From assembly GCF_030272615.1 (NCBI RefSeq), contig NC_081414.1, positions 332,865,427 through 332,925,426 on the forward strand: a stretch of DNA of 60,000 nt, written 5' to 3'. The notes below the pieces were generated by a model. That model was not told the origin of the DNA. It saw nothing but the letters and a program-made list of their open reading frames with translations, and ran no database searches. The stretch comes from Cryptomeria japonica (Eukaryota; Streptophyta; Pinopsida; Cupressales; Cupressaceae). Made by a program: the position numbers and the translations under genes. Shown here one piece after another: positions 34,925 through 46,009 of this stretch (the stretch's first letter is position 1; every line of letters begins with the position of its first letter).

Positions 34925-35179
34925 ATATATTTTGTTTATTAGTTCAATTATTAGATGATGTAATGGTCTACGAGTAATGATATTATTTTTTGTGTTTGAC
35001 TAGCTATCTAGAATGAAGTGTTTAGTATTAGTTATGTTGTCCCAATATGATCTTGATATAAAAAAGTGAATGAAAGTTTTGAGAATGTTTTTGGACGTAC
35101 ATGTAACATCTTGGTGTGCTTTGTATAGTACTAGAAGGTCTTTTTGATAATACATGGCTATTGGAATCTATGTTTTAGG
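34925..35179 (+). repeat. 0.25 kb direct repeat, copy 2
   Basis: Second copy of 34093-34342 in the same orientation, ending 10 bp before the gypsy LTR start at 35190. The pair may be a tandem duplication or the LTRs of a short (about 1.1 kb) TRIM-like element. Confidence 0.8.
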
Positions 35180-35189
35180 GTGATAAATT

Positions 35190-35813
35190 TGGTGATGCAG
35201 GAGCATCCTCGGCTCTTGGAAATCTTGCATCAACCAAAAACATTTCTTTTCAGTTTGTTTTCTATTTTGCAGTTTCAATAGTTCTTTCTGCATTTTCTTG
35301 TATTTGGACACCAGATCTTGCAGAGCTAGATTATGCTTGTAAACATGATTATCTTCCTTATTCCTGAACCATGGGGTGTTTGGATCTTTTTCCAAGAAGT
35401 TACCACTTTCAGATTCCGAGACACTTTTCTAGCTTAGAACACTAGAACCATTTGGACCTATTTGCTATTGGTGAATCTTGTGGATCCTTTTCATAGCTTG
35501 TAGAGCTTCAATTCATTTATTCCAATGTTCCTTGGCATGTGGCTTACCTTCCCTCTAATCCACACTTCTTTCTTTGGATTTTTCGGGGGATTTTCATTGG
35601 TGGAGGCCGACCTAGTGGTTTTACACATTTGATACCTCCTGGGCCGATGAAAATCTCTCTTGAGCATATAAATAAATGTAATTAAGTATCACAATTCATT
35701 TTAGAGAATAGAGAAGATATATATTTAGATTTAGAGGTCTAGAGTTGACTGATTCTGTAATTGAGCATGTATGTGGTAGGCCAGTGAGCCGAATCTTGTA
35801 GCCTGGATATTAC
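35190..35813 (+). repeat. 5' LTR of gypsy element E, left part
   Basis: Starts TGGTGATGCAGGAGC, has a TATA-like CATATAAATAAATG near 35656 and ends at the target duplication ATTAC (35809-35813) of element F. The right part continues at 45714. Confidence 0.55.
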
Positions 35814-37110
35814 TATAGATAGGAATCTGAAAAATCATCAAAGCAAATCAATATTAATCTAGTTCAATCACGAAAACTCAAATGCAATGATCAATCCTAA
35901 AAACACTCAACAAAGACATGAAAATAAGACATCAATTCAAGATTGAAGACTAAGCAAACCAAATGCAGATGTCTCCTTCATGTGGCTCCATTGTCCTTCT
36001 TTCTCCTTCAAATAGCTTTGTTTTTTGGATCTCACCTACAAGTGCATACGCATGAGATGAAAGAAAGATTGACAAGATGATAGCGCAAGAATACTCGAAG
36101 CGTGATTGATTCGACTAGGGATTAGGGACCTTGATTGAAGAAATTCATCCAATTTATAGATAAATCGGAGCAAAGACAAGATTAGCATGACATTGATATT
36201 AGAGGCAATTGATTTCAAAAATGGCACAATTGAGTGGAAAGAAGAAGGTTATGACACCTTCTATGTCATGAATTATGACATATTGCCAATGCAAAGGTTA
36301 GAGGACTAAAAGCTTTATGACATCTTGCTATGCCAATAGTATGACGCATGAGAAATTCATGCTTCCACCGAAGCACAAAAATAGGGAGAACTAGAGAGAA
36401 ATTAATTAGGTGGAAATTAGGAATTAGGAAAATTAGAAAATTAGAAAAGATGAAATTAGAAAATTAGGAATTAGGAGAATTTAGAAATTAAGTGAATTAA
36501 TTAACAAGTTTTCATTCATCAATTAATTCGCACAAAGAGAGGGAATTAATTAGCTAATTAAATAAACATTTAATTGTGACAAGAAGACTTAGGATAAATA
36601 AATAAATTATTTAACCTAGAGGGAAAATGACAAACAAGATTAAATGAATAAATCATAAAACCTTAGAAGATTAGGTCTTGACAAAAGATAATTGATGTAG
36701 ATTCGATTTAATCATGATTCTGACTTGATAAATGATTTGATTGATAAACAATTGAAATTGGTTGACAAATTGACCAATATTGATAAAGAGACCAAATTGA
36801 TATGCGCCAATTGACATGATTGAAGAGGACAAGGATCGATGACAAATCGATCGCAAAATTGACAAGATTGACAAGGACGAGGATCGATGACAAATCGATC
36901 TCAAAACGACAAGATTGATAAGAGGACAAAACCCTAATTCAAACACGATAAAAATGAGGAATGCAGAAGAAGGACTCGATGCTTGCAAATGATAAAGACC
37001 AATTACGCAACATAGAAGAAATGTTAATGCGACACAAAAACCTAAAATAAGGCAATGCACCAATGTTAAAGTATGACTCCGCAAGCGTTGACCATTTTTA
37101 GACGTATACA
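35814..37110 (-). repeat. 3' LTR of element F
   Basis: About 1,297 bp, ending TGTATACGTC on the element strand at 37110, adjoining the polypurine tract. It contains a 47-bp tandem duplication around CGATGACAAATCGAT (about 36808-36910) and a reversed TATA-like box near 36153-36160. It lacks about 45 bp present in the AT-rich part of the 5' copy. Confidence 0.9.
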
Positions 37111-37124
37111 TTTTGCCCCTCTTT
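37111..37124 (-). other. Polypurine tract of element F
   Basis: TTTTGCCCCTCTTT on the plus strand, i.e. AAAGAGGGGCAAAA on the element strand, directly before the LTR start TGTATACG. It is unlike the tract shared by the copia elements of this window. Confidence 0.75.
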
Positions 37125-39218
37125 GAGACAATGCGATTTTAAGCGTTGTTTCAAAGAACAATAATGAAAATGCCTCAGACAATAACAATGACACATGCAT
37201 GCCCCCTTGAGGAATTGGCCAGAAAAATCCAGAAAAGAGGCCAATTGAGCGATAAGAATGACAGAAAATGATAGGTTCGAACGGACTGCCAAGAGTGATG
37301 GAAGAAATGTTAGCAAGAAGAAATTAGACAAAGGACAGTTAGAGATGAAGGAAAACTTGCTTTCACATATGCACATAAGTAGGTGAGAACCTTTATTTGA
37401 TATGGAAAAATGGATGCGGCGCAACATGGCAATGAAGGCCAGAGCGATAATGCAATCCCTTTGTGTAAGACAGACATGTTCATAGAAAAGGAATAGTTCA
37501 AAAATCCTAAGACAAACTTGCCCTAGAATGTTATGAAACACCCCACAAATAGAAGACAAAAAATAATAAAGGACCATGAGCCATCCCGACCACTCTAAAT
37601 CACTTAGTGACATCATCGAGCAACATAGGAACATGGTCAAAGCCAAAAATAAATCAATAAAAAGATAAGACTCGCAAATTCAAACAAGTCAAACAAACAT
37701 TCTGATCATCATTGTCAAAAGTTGAAAGTGTTGATAGGACGATCATGTTGTCTAGTTTTAGGACATGCGGTACCCCGTCTAAGACAAGACACAGTCTGGT
37801 TTCGAGCATACCACACCCTGTATAAGACCCATGATAGTGTGCCAAGGATGAATGATATTGATGTTGATTGATTGATATGACAATTTTAATCAGTTTGAAT
37901 GTCTGGTTTGATTGAAAAAGTTCATTTGTTTATGCATGATTTCATTAAAGCACAGTGTTGGATTGAAAATCATTGGATGTATGCTCAACGATCTGTCTAT
38001 GCACAAAGGGATCATTTATTGCAAAATGCTTGTTTTTGGATTTTAATGTTTTGAAAAAAAAATTGTTCATTTTTTTTTTTAGGACTTTATTTGACTTTTT
38101 AGGGATTTTTTTAAGGACATTTTTTGATTTTTTTGGATTATTTAAGGACATTTTTCAATTTTTTTTTGGATTATTTTAGGACATTTTTCAATTTTTTTGA
38201 ATTATTTCAAGACATTTTTCAATTTTTATAATTATTTCAGGACATTATTTGATTTTTTATGATTTTGCCCCCAGTGTCTAGCAAGGCAAGGAATATGATA
38301 GGTGAATAAATAGGCTTTCTGAAATGATGGTGGATAGAGGGAAGACAAAGTCCTTTGATTATGGAGACAACGCAGATGCAATTTTCAAGGGCTATTGTGT
38401 GATGGGACAAGAGACTGGATATGACAATGTAAATCAGTGAGATGGCATGAGGGACATGTCAAGAGGCTTTTGAAACTATGTTTTGCATTTCGCGTCCTTA
38501 TGTCAGATCAAGATCAAGGAATGAAAAAGAGTGTATGGATAGTGATAAGATATGGATAGGATAAGCAAGACCAAGAATGGATAAGGGACATGGACTGAAG
38601 GTCGGGGTAGGCTAAGGGATAATGGTAGAAAGTTGCAATAAGCCAGGGAATATGGATGAAAGGTTATAATAAGCAAATGGATAAAGACCAAAAGCTATGA
38701 TAGACTAAAAGCTGCAAACAAGATGCATAATGCTCATGAAGATCCTCAGCCTTGTCAAGATCAAAGGTGGAAAGGGAAACTGAACATGAGGGACAATAGG
38801 ATATGAAGGGTAATGACATGGTATGATAGGATAATGGAAAAATGAAGGACAAAAGGATATGAAGGAGGAAACCTGCCCCCAAGTGTGGTGTGCAAGAAGT
38901 TCATAGATTACACATGATGCCTATTTGCCAGGTTTTCATCACAATACTTTCCCAAGGCGCCTGTTTAACAGGTTTTCACCAGTGGACGAATTATTTTTGT
39001 GTTACTTTTTTTCTTTTGTCTTTTTTTTTCACTTTTTTTTGTATTTTTGAGCTTTTTCAATAGAAGATGGACACATGATAGGGGATGGAAGAAGGACTCA
39101 AATGTCTTATTGTTTGGGTAGTAGCCTTGAAAAAAAATGGACCATGACCTTTAAAAGTATTCTCAAAGACGTTGGTAGGATGAGGACATGGAAAATGAGA
39201 TGAAACTAAGGCAAGGAT
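37125..39218 (-). other. Non-coding 3' part of element F
   Basis: No supported gene. A T-rich tandem repeat lies at 38080-38265. A 182-codon frame on the element strand (37098-37646) is hydrophobic and cysteine-rich but ends inside the LTR and has no family features. Confidence 0.5.
38080..38265. repeat. T-rich tandem repeat, ~37-bp period, about five units
   Basis: Units of the form AGGACATTTTTCAATTTTTT followed by GGATTATTT repeat with small changes. On the element strand it is A-rich. It lies between the long frame and the 3' LTR of element F. Confidence 0.75.
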
Positions 39219-42086
39219 TTATGTAAAGGATTGGATCAAAGGGATCGAAGGATGAAAAATATGCATTGGATAATGGATAGGGTATTGGAAGAATTGGGCT
39301 TCAGTGGATGGGAATGAAGGCAAGATCAACATTGGCACACACCTTGAGGGGTGACAGACTGATGGAGGAAGAGTGGGTTTTGGATATGGAGGTTTGGATG
39401 GAGGAATAGCTTGGGATTTTGGGACATAAGGGCCCAAAATGGATGAATAAGGTGATGGAGGAATAAATTTGAGAGGGTTGGATGGAGGAATAGCAGCTTT
39501 GGATGCCAAGTTGGATGTTTCTTTAGGCTTTTGTGCTTCAAGGAGCCGCTTAGGGATCCACATGGTTTTTGATTTTTCATGCTTTTGTGGTTCCTTGGAG
39601 TGCATTGCCACCACAAGGGATTTAGGAACCCATATATATTTTGAATTTGCTTTATTTTTCTCAGTGGGCCTTTGTGGCCTTTTGGATATTTCTTTTTCTT
39701 TATAGATCATATTGTTCTTTGTTTTGACATGTCGATTATATTGGACATGTTGATCCTTGAATACATGTGGATTTTTAGACTTATGACTTTTATACTTGGC
39801 ATCCAAATTGCTTAGAGGGGGAAAGGAATGCATGGATGGATATGAATGAAATGGACTTCTTTTGGATGGATGAAATTTACTCAAGGATGTATGCCTTTGT
39901 TGACCTTGCATAGAGGACGAAGGAATATAAGGACCTAAGATGGATGGAAAGTATGATGGGGAAGGGATATGTTTTGATTTTGATGGAGGGATACCAACAT
40001 CTTGAGAGTGAGTTGTGTAGACATGACCCTTAACATTTTATTTCATATTGAGGAGTTATTTCTTGTGAGGGTCTACCCCTTGGCCTTTATGAATATCTTG
40101 ACTTGAAGGATACTCTTTTCTTTGGGAAGAAGATGCGAGTCCATTATGAGGTGGATATGATATGAGAGAAATAATGAGATCTTGAAGTGGATCGGATTGC
40201 ACCAAAGTGGAAGAACCCATTATGCATGTCGAGGGTTCATGAACATCTTGCACTAACACGTTAGAATCATGAAGGGGAGTAGGATCATGAGGGGGGCTAG
40301 GATTGTGTAGTGGACATGGTTCAATGATAGGCTCTTCAAGAGATGGAATGGGAGAAATAATGGGATCATCACAAGAAATGAGATCTTGGAGTGTATATGG
40401 AGCACTAAGACAAGGAGATGGAGGAACAAAAGGATCTTGTGGAGGATTTGAAGGAATAATTTGATCTTGACAAGGAGGAAGATCATTGGAATCCTCTTTA
40501 AAGGTGCTTTTCTCTTGACTTTCAATGGGATCATTGGGAAGGATGGAAGGGATATCTTGATCTTTCTTAGGAAGTGGAATGCCAATGGGATTTGAAAGGA
40601 CATTTTGTTCATGAAATGGAAGGGGATCATTTGGGATTGGATGAACTAGGATATCTTGATCTTGCCTGAGGAATGGAGTGTCAATAGGACTTTGGATAGG
40701 ATGGACAAGAATAGGGGAATCATCATGAGCGTCTGGGGAAATGGGATCTTGGTCAACAATTGGATGGGATGATAAGGTTCTAGGATCTTGATCTTGATTT
40801 TCTTTAGGACTCATTTCTTCACGCTCTAAATTATCCTCTTGACATGAGGTTGGACTTTGGATATGCATGGGGGATTCTAACAAGGGATCAATGTTTTGGC
40901 ATGAAGGAAATGCACTTTGAACATTTGTGATGGATTTTGGTAAGGAATCAATGCTTGAACATGAGGAAGAGGGACTTCGAATGGGGTCCTCTAAAATAGG
41001 TAATGGCAATAAAGTGCATGGTGGCATTGGGTCTTGTATTTCTGAAACATGACAAGGATGTGCATCATGAATTGGATTATCTTGGCAATCAATTATGGAT
41101 AGCCCTTGGGTAATTGCATTCTTGGGTGTATTGTTTGATGAGGACAATATGGAAGGTTCTTGTGAAACTTCTAAAGGTGTAGGGATAGATGCCATTGGAG
41201 AGTCAATTTTCTTGTGGGGGGATGAGGCATTGCTAGACATAAGTGTATTATCTCGATCTTCCTCAAAGAACTCACTTGGTAATTTCCTTAAGATCATTGC
41301 AATAAAGCCACATTTCTTTCAAGGTTTTGACATGGTTGTATCTGGAATTTGAACTTGTTTGGAAAGGACTTGGTTCTGGTCTAATGTCATGTTTTGATTT
41401 CGAACTAGATGTTGATCAAATTGGTTTGACATGTTCAAAATTTGGCTTGGTGTGTGCTGCAACCTTTGTTTTTGAATGTTTGGTTGTGGTTGTTGACATT
41501 GATATGTTGATTGAACTTGTTGATATTCCACCATTGGTTGAACTATTTGTGGACATTGTATAGTTGGTTGGACATATTGTTGAAATTGGACCATTGGTTG
41601 TGTTGGCTGTATATGTTGAACAATTAGTTGAACCATTAGTTGTATTGGTTGAAAATCTAATTGATAGTAAACACCTTCTTGTTCTTGTTATGGAGGCACA
41701 TAATTTTGAAATTAATGTTGTCTCCTTTCTTGAAATTGTTTCATCATCTCTATTTGGGAGAGGAGAGCTGGTATGTCTGATCATTCAAGAAGAGATCCTA
41801 CATCAATTGGCTCAATCTTTGGATTTCGACCTGGAAATTTTTGAAACATTTTGGACATTTGTGATCTATTCTTCTCAATGTTTTTCACTCTTTGTTCCAA
41901 TATCTCCTCTTCTTGAGCTAGTTTCTCCTCTAGTTTTTGTATTTGGACATTTACATCATCATGATAAGTTTGATCCAATTTCTGAGACATGTAGAGATTG
42001 GATTGACATGATTGATTGCTCAATTGTGATGACATGGCTTCGTAAGAAGGTTGAGACCTAATTTCAACAAACATGTCACTATGCAA
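39219..42086 (-). pseudogene. Long decayed frame of element F: coiled-coil, Gln-rich, Pro-rich protein
   Basis: Four open stretches (42086-41781, 41636-41319, 41297-40056, 39911-39219) lie in one and the same minus-strand frame, separated only by stop codons, e.g. TAA twice near 41712 and 41688 where neighbouring residues are glutamine-rich. Together they cover about 955 codons. Order: coiled-coil (IQKLEEKLAQEEEILEQRV), a glutamine-rich region (QPMVQFQQYVQP), a long Pro/Ser/Asp-rich region of 413 codons with recurring DP, IPSNP and HDP units, then a basic region with two related motifs, YIWVPKSL and TMWIPKRL, 26 residues apart. No zinc knuckle, protease or polymerase motif. It could be a Gag-like structural protein of a non-autonomous element. 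Function unknown. Confidence 0.7.
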
Positions 42087-44349
42087 ATGTAATATTTTTG
42101 GATTTTTTTTTTTTTTTCAAGGATGATGTATCATATGCAACTAAATGCAAACTAACAGATGGAAATGCAATCTATGGCAAGAATGCAACCTATGTTTTTG
42201 TTCTTTTTCAAGATTTTGACAAACTTATGAATGCAATTCTAAAAATGAGACCCTTAGGAAATTGAAATGATGTCTAGACCTCAAAGGACAAAAGGACCAA
42301 GTGACAAAAGGACAAAATGACAATGTCTCCCCTATATGCTTGGATACTAAGCTAGGTTTGACCAAATGACATTGATGAAAAAAAGAGAAAAGGTTTGATA
42401 AGGTCTAGACCTCCTAACAATGACTTAGGGTTTATCAAAGATTTGGATTACTCAAGTATGACAAAACCTAGTTTTGACACTATATGCTAAGGGATAATTA
42501 CTATGAAAGTGCCCCTAATATGATATGATAATGACCTAAGCTTAATGAAGAAACCTAGGGTATGCAAATGCAAATGTATGACAATGTCAACCTAAGTTTG
42601 AATTATGAAATGGTATTACTCTAATGCAAGAGGACACATGCAAAATGGATGACCCTTATTGATATTCAAAGGAGTATGACCTAGGTGAAACTTAACCTTG
42701 GTAATTGACAATGAATTTGCAAAATGCAAACCTAGGATGAACCTAAATCTAAGTGACATGAATGTTGAGACAAGATTTTGAAAAATGTTTGACAACCACG
42801 TTTGAAGGTGTTTTGAACTTTGTTGAATGAAATACTCTTGTGTTTAACCTTGTTTGAATCAATTTGTCTTGTTTTTGAAATGAGACACAACTCAACTTTT
42901 GACAAGAAAAGAAGACAAGATATTTTAACTTAGACTCAAGACAATCATGCTCATTCACACATTTCTTATGGTAGGTAAGGACAGTAGGTACTTTAGAGGT
43001 AGACTCGTTATGAGATTCAAGGATAATACATAGATGCTTGACTCCACGGGCTCCCCTCCATGGCACTCACTTCTCAGGGTAGCCAAGCATCAGTCCCCAT
43101 AGAAATCTCCCCATGGAAAACTTAGTATCTCTTCCAAGTATCCGAACTTGTCCTCCTCAAGCAATTAGAAGGATTTTGGCCTCTAAATACAAGGTGTTTA
43201 GTAAGGATTTCTGTTAAGCGTTATTCCTTGGTGTCACACAAGCATGATTGAGACATTAAGCCCACCAACATACCAAACAAATGTATTCGTGCAAGCATGA
43301 TTTAGACCATGAGGCCCTACTTAGATGTTGATATGAGAAAGAGTTCAAGGGTCATCACTTCCCAAGTAACTACAATTCCCACATAACCCTTCCTTCAAAG
43401 CTTTCGCTCATCAGGTATTTGTTTATAGTGAGTTAGAATGCCAAGGTATTCTAGCCATACTCACTTTGGGTCGTTCCCTTCTCACGATTGTCACTTGCTT
43501 GAAAAAGCAAATGGTTGGGAAGGAAGGCCCTCTAAAGGTGACACACAATCAAGACAATGAGAATGGTATTGAAGATCTGGATTTCTGATCACCCTAAGAA
43601 GGATGAGAGCATACTCTCCTACTCCAATGTCAAACTCAACAATCAAAGCAAACATACATTCATTCCAACCTATTTAGAAATCATACTAGGTGCCTAAATA
43701 TGAATTTCAAACACAAAGTTTAGTTGTAATCCAAGGCAACCTGCAAAACCACCAAGTTAGAAGTTTGATATGTTTGATCTTTGACTATCGAACCTACATA
43801 AAACTTGTTAGTAGTTTCATCTTTGTCTTTGCCATGCGTAATGCCAAGATGTTGCACAAAGAATTAGTACCATAAAACCAAAAAGCAGAAACACAATGCA
43901 AAACAAATCACTTTGCAAGTAAGAAAAACTGCTTTTTTACCTCTGTTTCTAGCCTTACACAGGCGTAGAATGCTTGACACAGGCGTAGGATGCATTACAT
44001 AGGCACAGGATGTCTTTCTTACACAGGCGCAGGATGCATTACATAGACACAGGATGTCTTTCTTACACAGGTGCAGAATTACTCACACAGGCACATGATT
44101 GCTCACACAGGCGCAGGAATGCCTACACAAGCGTAGGATTACTCACATAGGTGCAGGATTGCCTACACAGGTGCAAGATTACTCACACAGGCGCAAGATT
44201 GCCTACATAGGCATAGGATTACCTACACAAGTGTAGATCCCTCCTACACAGGCGCAAAAGTGTCCAGAAAGCTCTGGGTCACCCTGTTTCTTGAGTTTTT
44301 CACCTGTAAATCAAATCAAAAGCACTCAAAAGCATGGTTAGGGGGTTAG
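42087..44349 (-). other. Long leader of element F, no gene seen
   Basis: About 2.3 kb between primer site and the first codon of the long frame. It contains the 20-bp minisatellite (43957-44260). Small frames such as 42749-43066 have no recognisable features. A leader of this length is typical of LARD-like elements. Confidence 0.55.
43957..44260. repeat. 20-bp minisatellite, about 15 units
   Basis: Units of the form ACACAGGCGCAGGATTGCCT repeat head to tail, two of them 24 bp long (ending GATGTCTTTCTT). Units ending GATTACTC and GATTGCCT tend to alternate, giving a 40-bp higher-order pattern. The period is not a multiple of three, so it is unlikely to be coding. It ends about 90 bp from the primer site of element F. 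Confidence 0.9.
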
Positions 44350-44367
44350 TTCACGTCGGGTTCACCA
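44350..44367 (-). other. Primer-binding site of element F (tRNA-Trp-like)
   Basis: The element strand reads TGGTGAACCCGACGTGAA, five bases inside the LTR end at 44373. From my memory of plant cytosolic tRNA-Trp, whose 3' end is TTCACGTCGGGTTCA plus CCA, the match is 18 nt. It is not the initiator-Met site used by the copia elements here. Confidence 0.7.
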
Positions 44368-44372
44368 ATTAA

Positions 44373-45713
44373 TGTAGATAGGAATCTGGAAATCATCAAA
44401 GAAAATCAATATTAATCTAGTTCAATCATGAAAACTCAAATGCAATGATCAATCCTAAAAACACTCAACAAAGAAATGAAAACAAGACATCAATTCAAGA
44501 TTGAAGACTAAGCAAACCAAATGCAGATGTCTCCTTCATGTGGCTCCATTGTCCTTCTTTCTCCTTCAAATAGCTTTGTTTTGTCGATCTCACCTACAAG
44601 TGCATACACATGAGATGAAAGAAAGATTGACAAGATGATAGCGCAAGAATAATCAAAGTGTGATTGATTCGACTAGGGATCAGGGACCTTGATTGAAGAA
44701 ATTCATCCAATTTATAGATAAATCGGAGAAAAGACAAGATTAGCATGACATTGATATTAGAGGCAATTGATTTCAAAAATGGCACAATTGAGTGGAAAGA
44801 AGAAGGTTATGACACCTTCTATGTCATTAATTATGGCATATTGCCAATGCAAAGGTTAGAGGACTAAAAGCTTTATGACATCTTGCTATGCCAATAGTAT
44901 GACGCATGAGAAATTCATGCTTCCACCGAAGCACAAAAATAGGGAGAACTAGAGAGAAATTAATTAGGTGGAAATAAAATATGAAAAATTAGAAAATAGG
45001 TGGAAATTAGGAATTAGGAAAATTATAAAATTAGGAAATTAAAAAATTAGAAAAGATGAAATTAGAAAATTAGGAATTAGGAGAAATTAGAAATTAAGTG
45101 AATTAATTAACAAGTTTTCATTCATCAATTAATTCGCACAAAGAGAGGGAATTAATTAGCCAATTAAATAAACATTTAATTGTGACAAGAAGACTTAGGA
45201 TAAATAAATAAATTATTTAACCTAGAGGGAAAATGACAAACAAGATTAAATGAATAAATCATAAAACCTTAGAAGATTAGGTCTTGACAGAAGATAATTG
45301 ATGTAGATTCGATTTAATCATGATTCTAACTTGATAAATGATTTGATTGATATACAATTGAAATTGGTTGACAAATTGACCAATATTGATAAAGAGACCA
45401 AATTGATATGCGCCAATTGACATGATTGAAGAGGACAAGGATCGATGACAAATCAATCGCAAAATTGACGAGATTGACAAGGACGAGGATCGACGACAAA
45501 TCGATATCAAAATGACAAGATTGATAAGAGGACAAAACCCTAATTCAAAAATGATAAAAATGAGGAATGCAGAAGGACTCGATGCTCACAAATGATAAAG
45601 ACCAAGTACGCAACATAGAAGAAATGTTAATGCGACGCAAAAACCTAAAATAAGGCAATGCGCCAATGTTAAAGTATGACTCCGCAAGCGTTGATCATTT
45701 TTAGACGTCTATA
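44373..45713 (-). repeat. 5' LTR of element F
   Basis: 1,341 bp. It starts TATAGACGTC on the element strand (TG decayed to TA) and ends CCTATCTACA next to the primer site. It has an extra AT-rich duplication near 44975-45030 (GGTGGAAATTAGG region) compared with the 3' copy. Confidence 0.9.
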
Positions 45714-45857
45714 GTTACCAACCATTTGTAATTAGTTTTCATGATATAATCAATCAATTCTGCATTGCCTCCATCATCTTATCTTTCTTTCATTGTGTCT
45801 ATTCTTGCTGCATAGTCTAGATAGATCTCATTAAGGTCCCTCCTAACTGTGACTACA
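45714..45857 (+). repeat. 5' LTR of gypsy element E, right part
   Basis: Continuation of 35190-35813 after element F. It probably ends at GTGACTACA (45857), followed by the primer-site-like TGGTATTAGAGT at 45862-45873. The exact end is uncertain by several bases. Confidence 0.5.
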
Positions 45858-46009
45858 CTAATGGTATTAGAGTGAGATTTCATTCCAAAGATTGCATTGT
45901 CTTGAAGATTTTGTTGTGGGGTGGCAGATTGTGGATCCAACCTGCAGCTGTAGAGGACTAGCATGAAGATGAAATAGAAATGGTGGAGTGCATGGGAATG
46001 TAGACCCTG

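Larger units (their letters stand above)
35814..45713 (-). mobile_element. Non-autonomous LTR element F (LARD-like), 9.9 kb
   Basis: Two long LTRs (35814-37110 and 44373-45713) in the same orientation enclose 7.3 kb. Target duplication is ATTAC/GTTAC (35809-35813 and 45714-45718), one mismatch. A polypurine tract and primer site place the element on the minus strand. No protease, integrase or reverse transcriptase motif is present in any frame. Instead one long decayed frame (42086-39219) and non-coding DNA fill it. This is the architecture of large retrotransposon derivatives (LARDs). I do not recognise the family. Confidence 0.88.

Noticed and set aside
37098-37646. 182-codon hydrophobic, cysteine-rich frame near the 3' LTR of element F, a possible envelope-like protein
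   Set aside because: No signal peptide pattern that stands out, it ends inside the LTR, and T-rich DNA produces such hydrophobic frames by chance.
41416-41784. 122-codon Thr/Ser/Asn-rich frame on the minus strand of element F
   Set aside because: It is an alternative frame over the Gln-rich part. The main frame shared by the other three stretches is the better candidate.
43957-44260. CRISPR-like array
   Set aside because: Units are contiguous 20-bp degenerate repeats without spacers, in a plant retroelement leader; it is a minisatellite.
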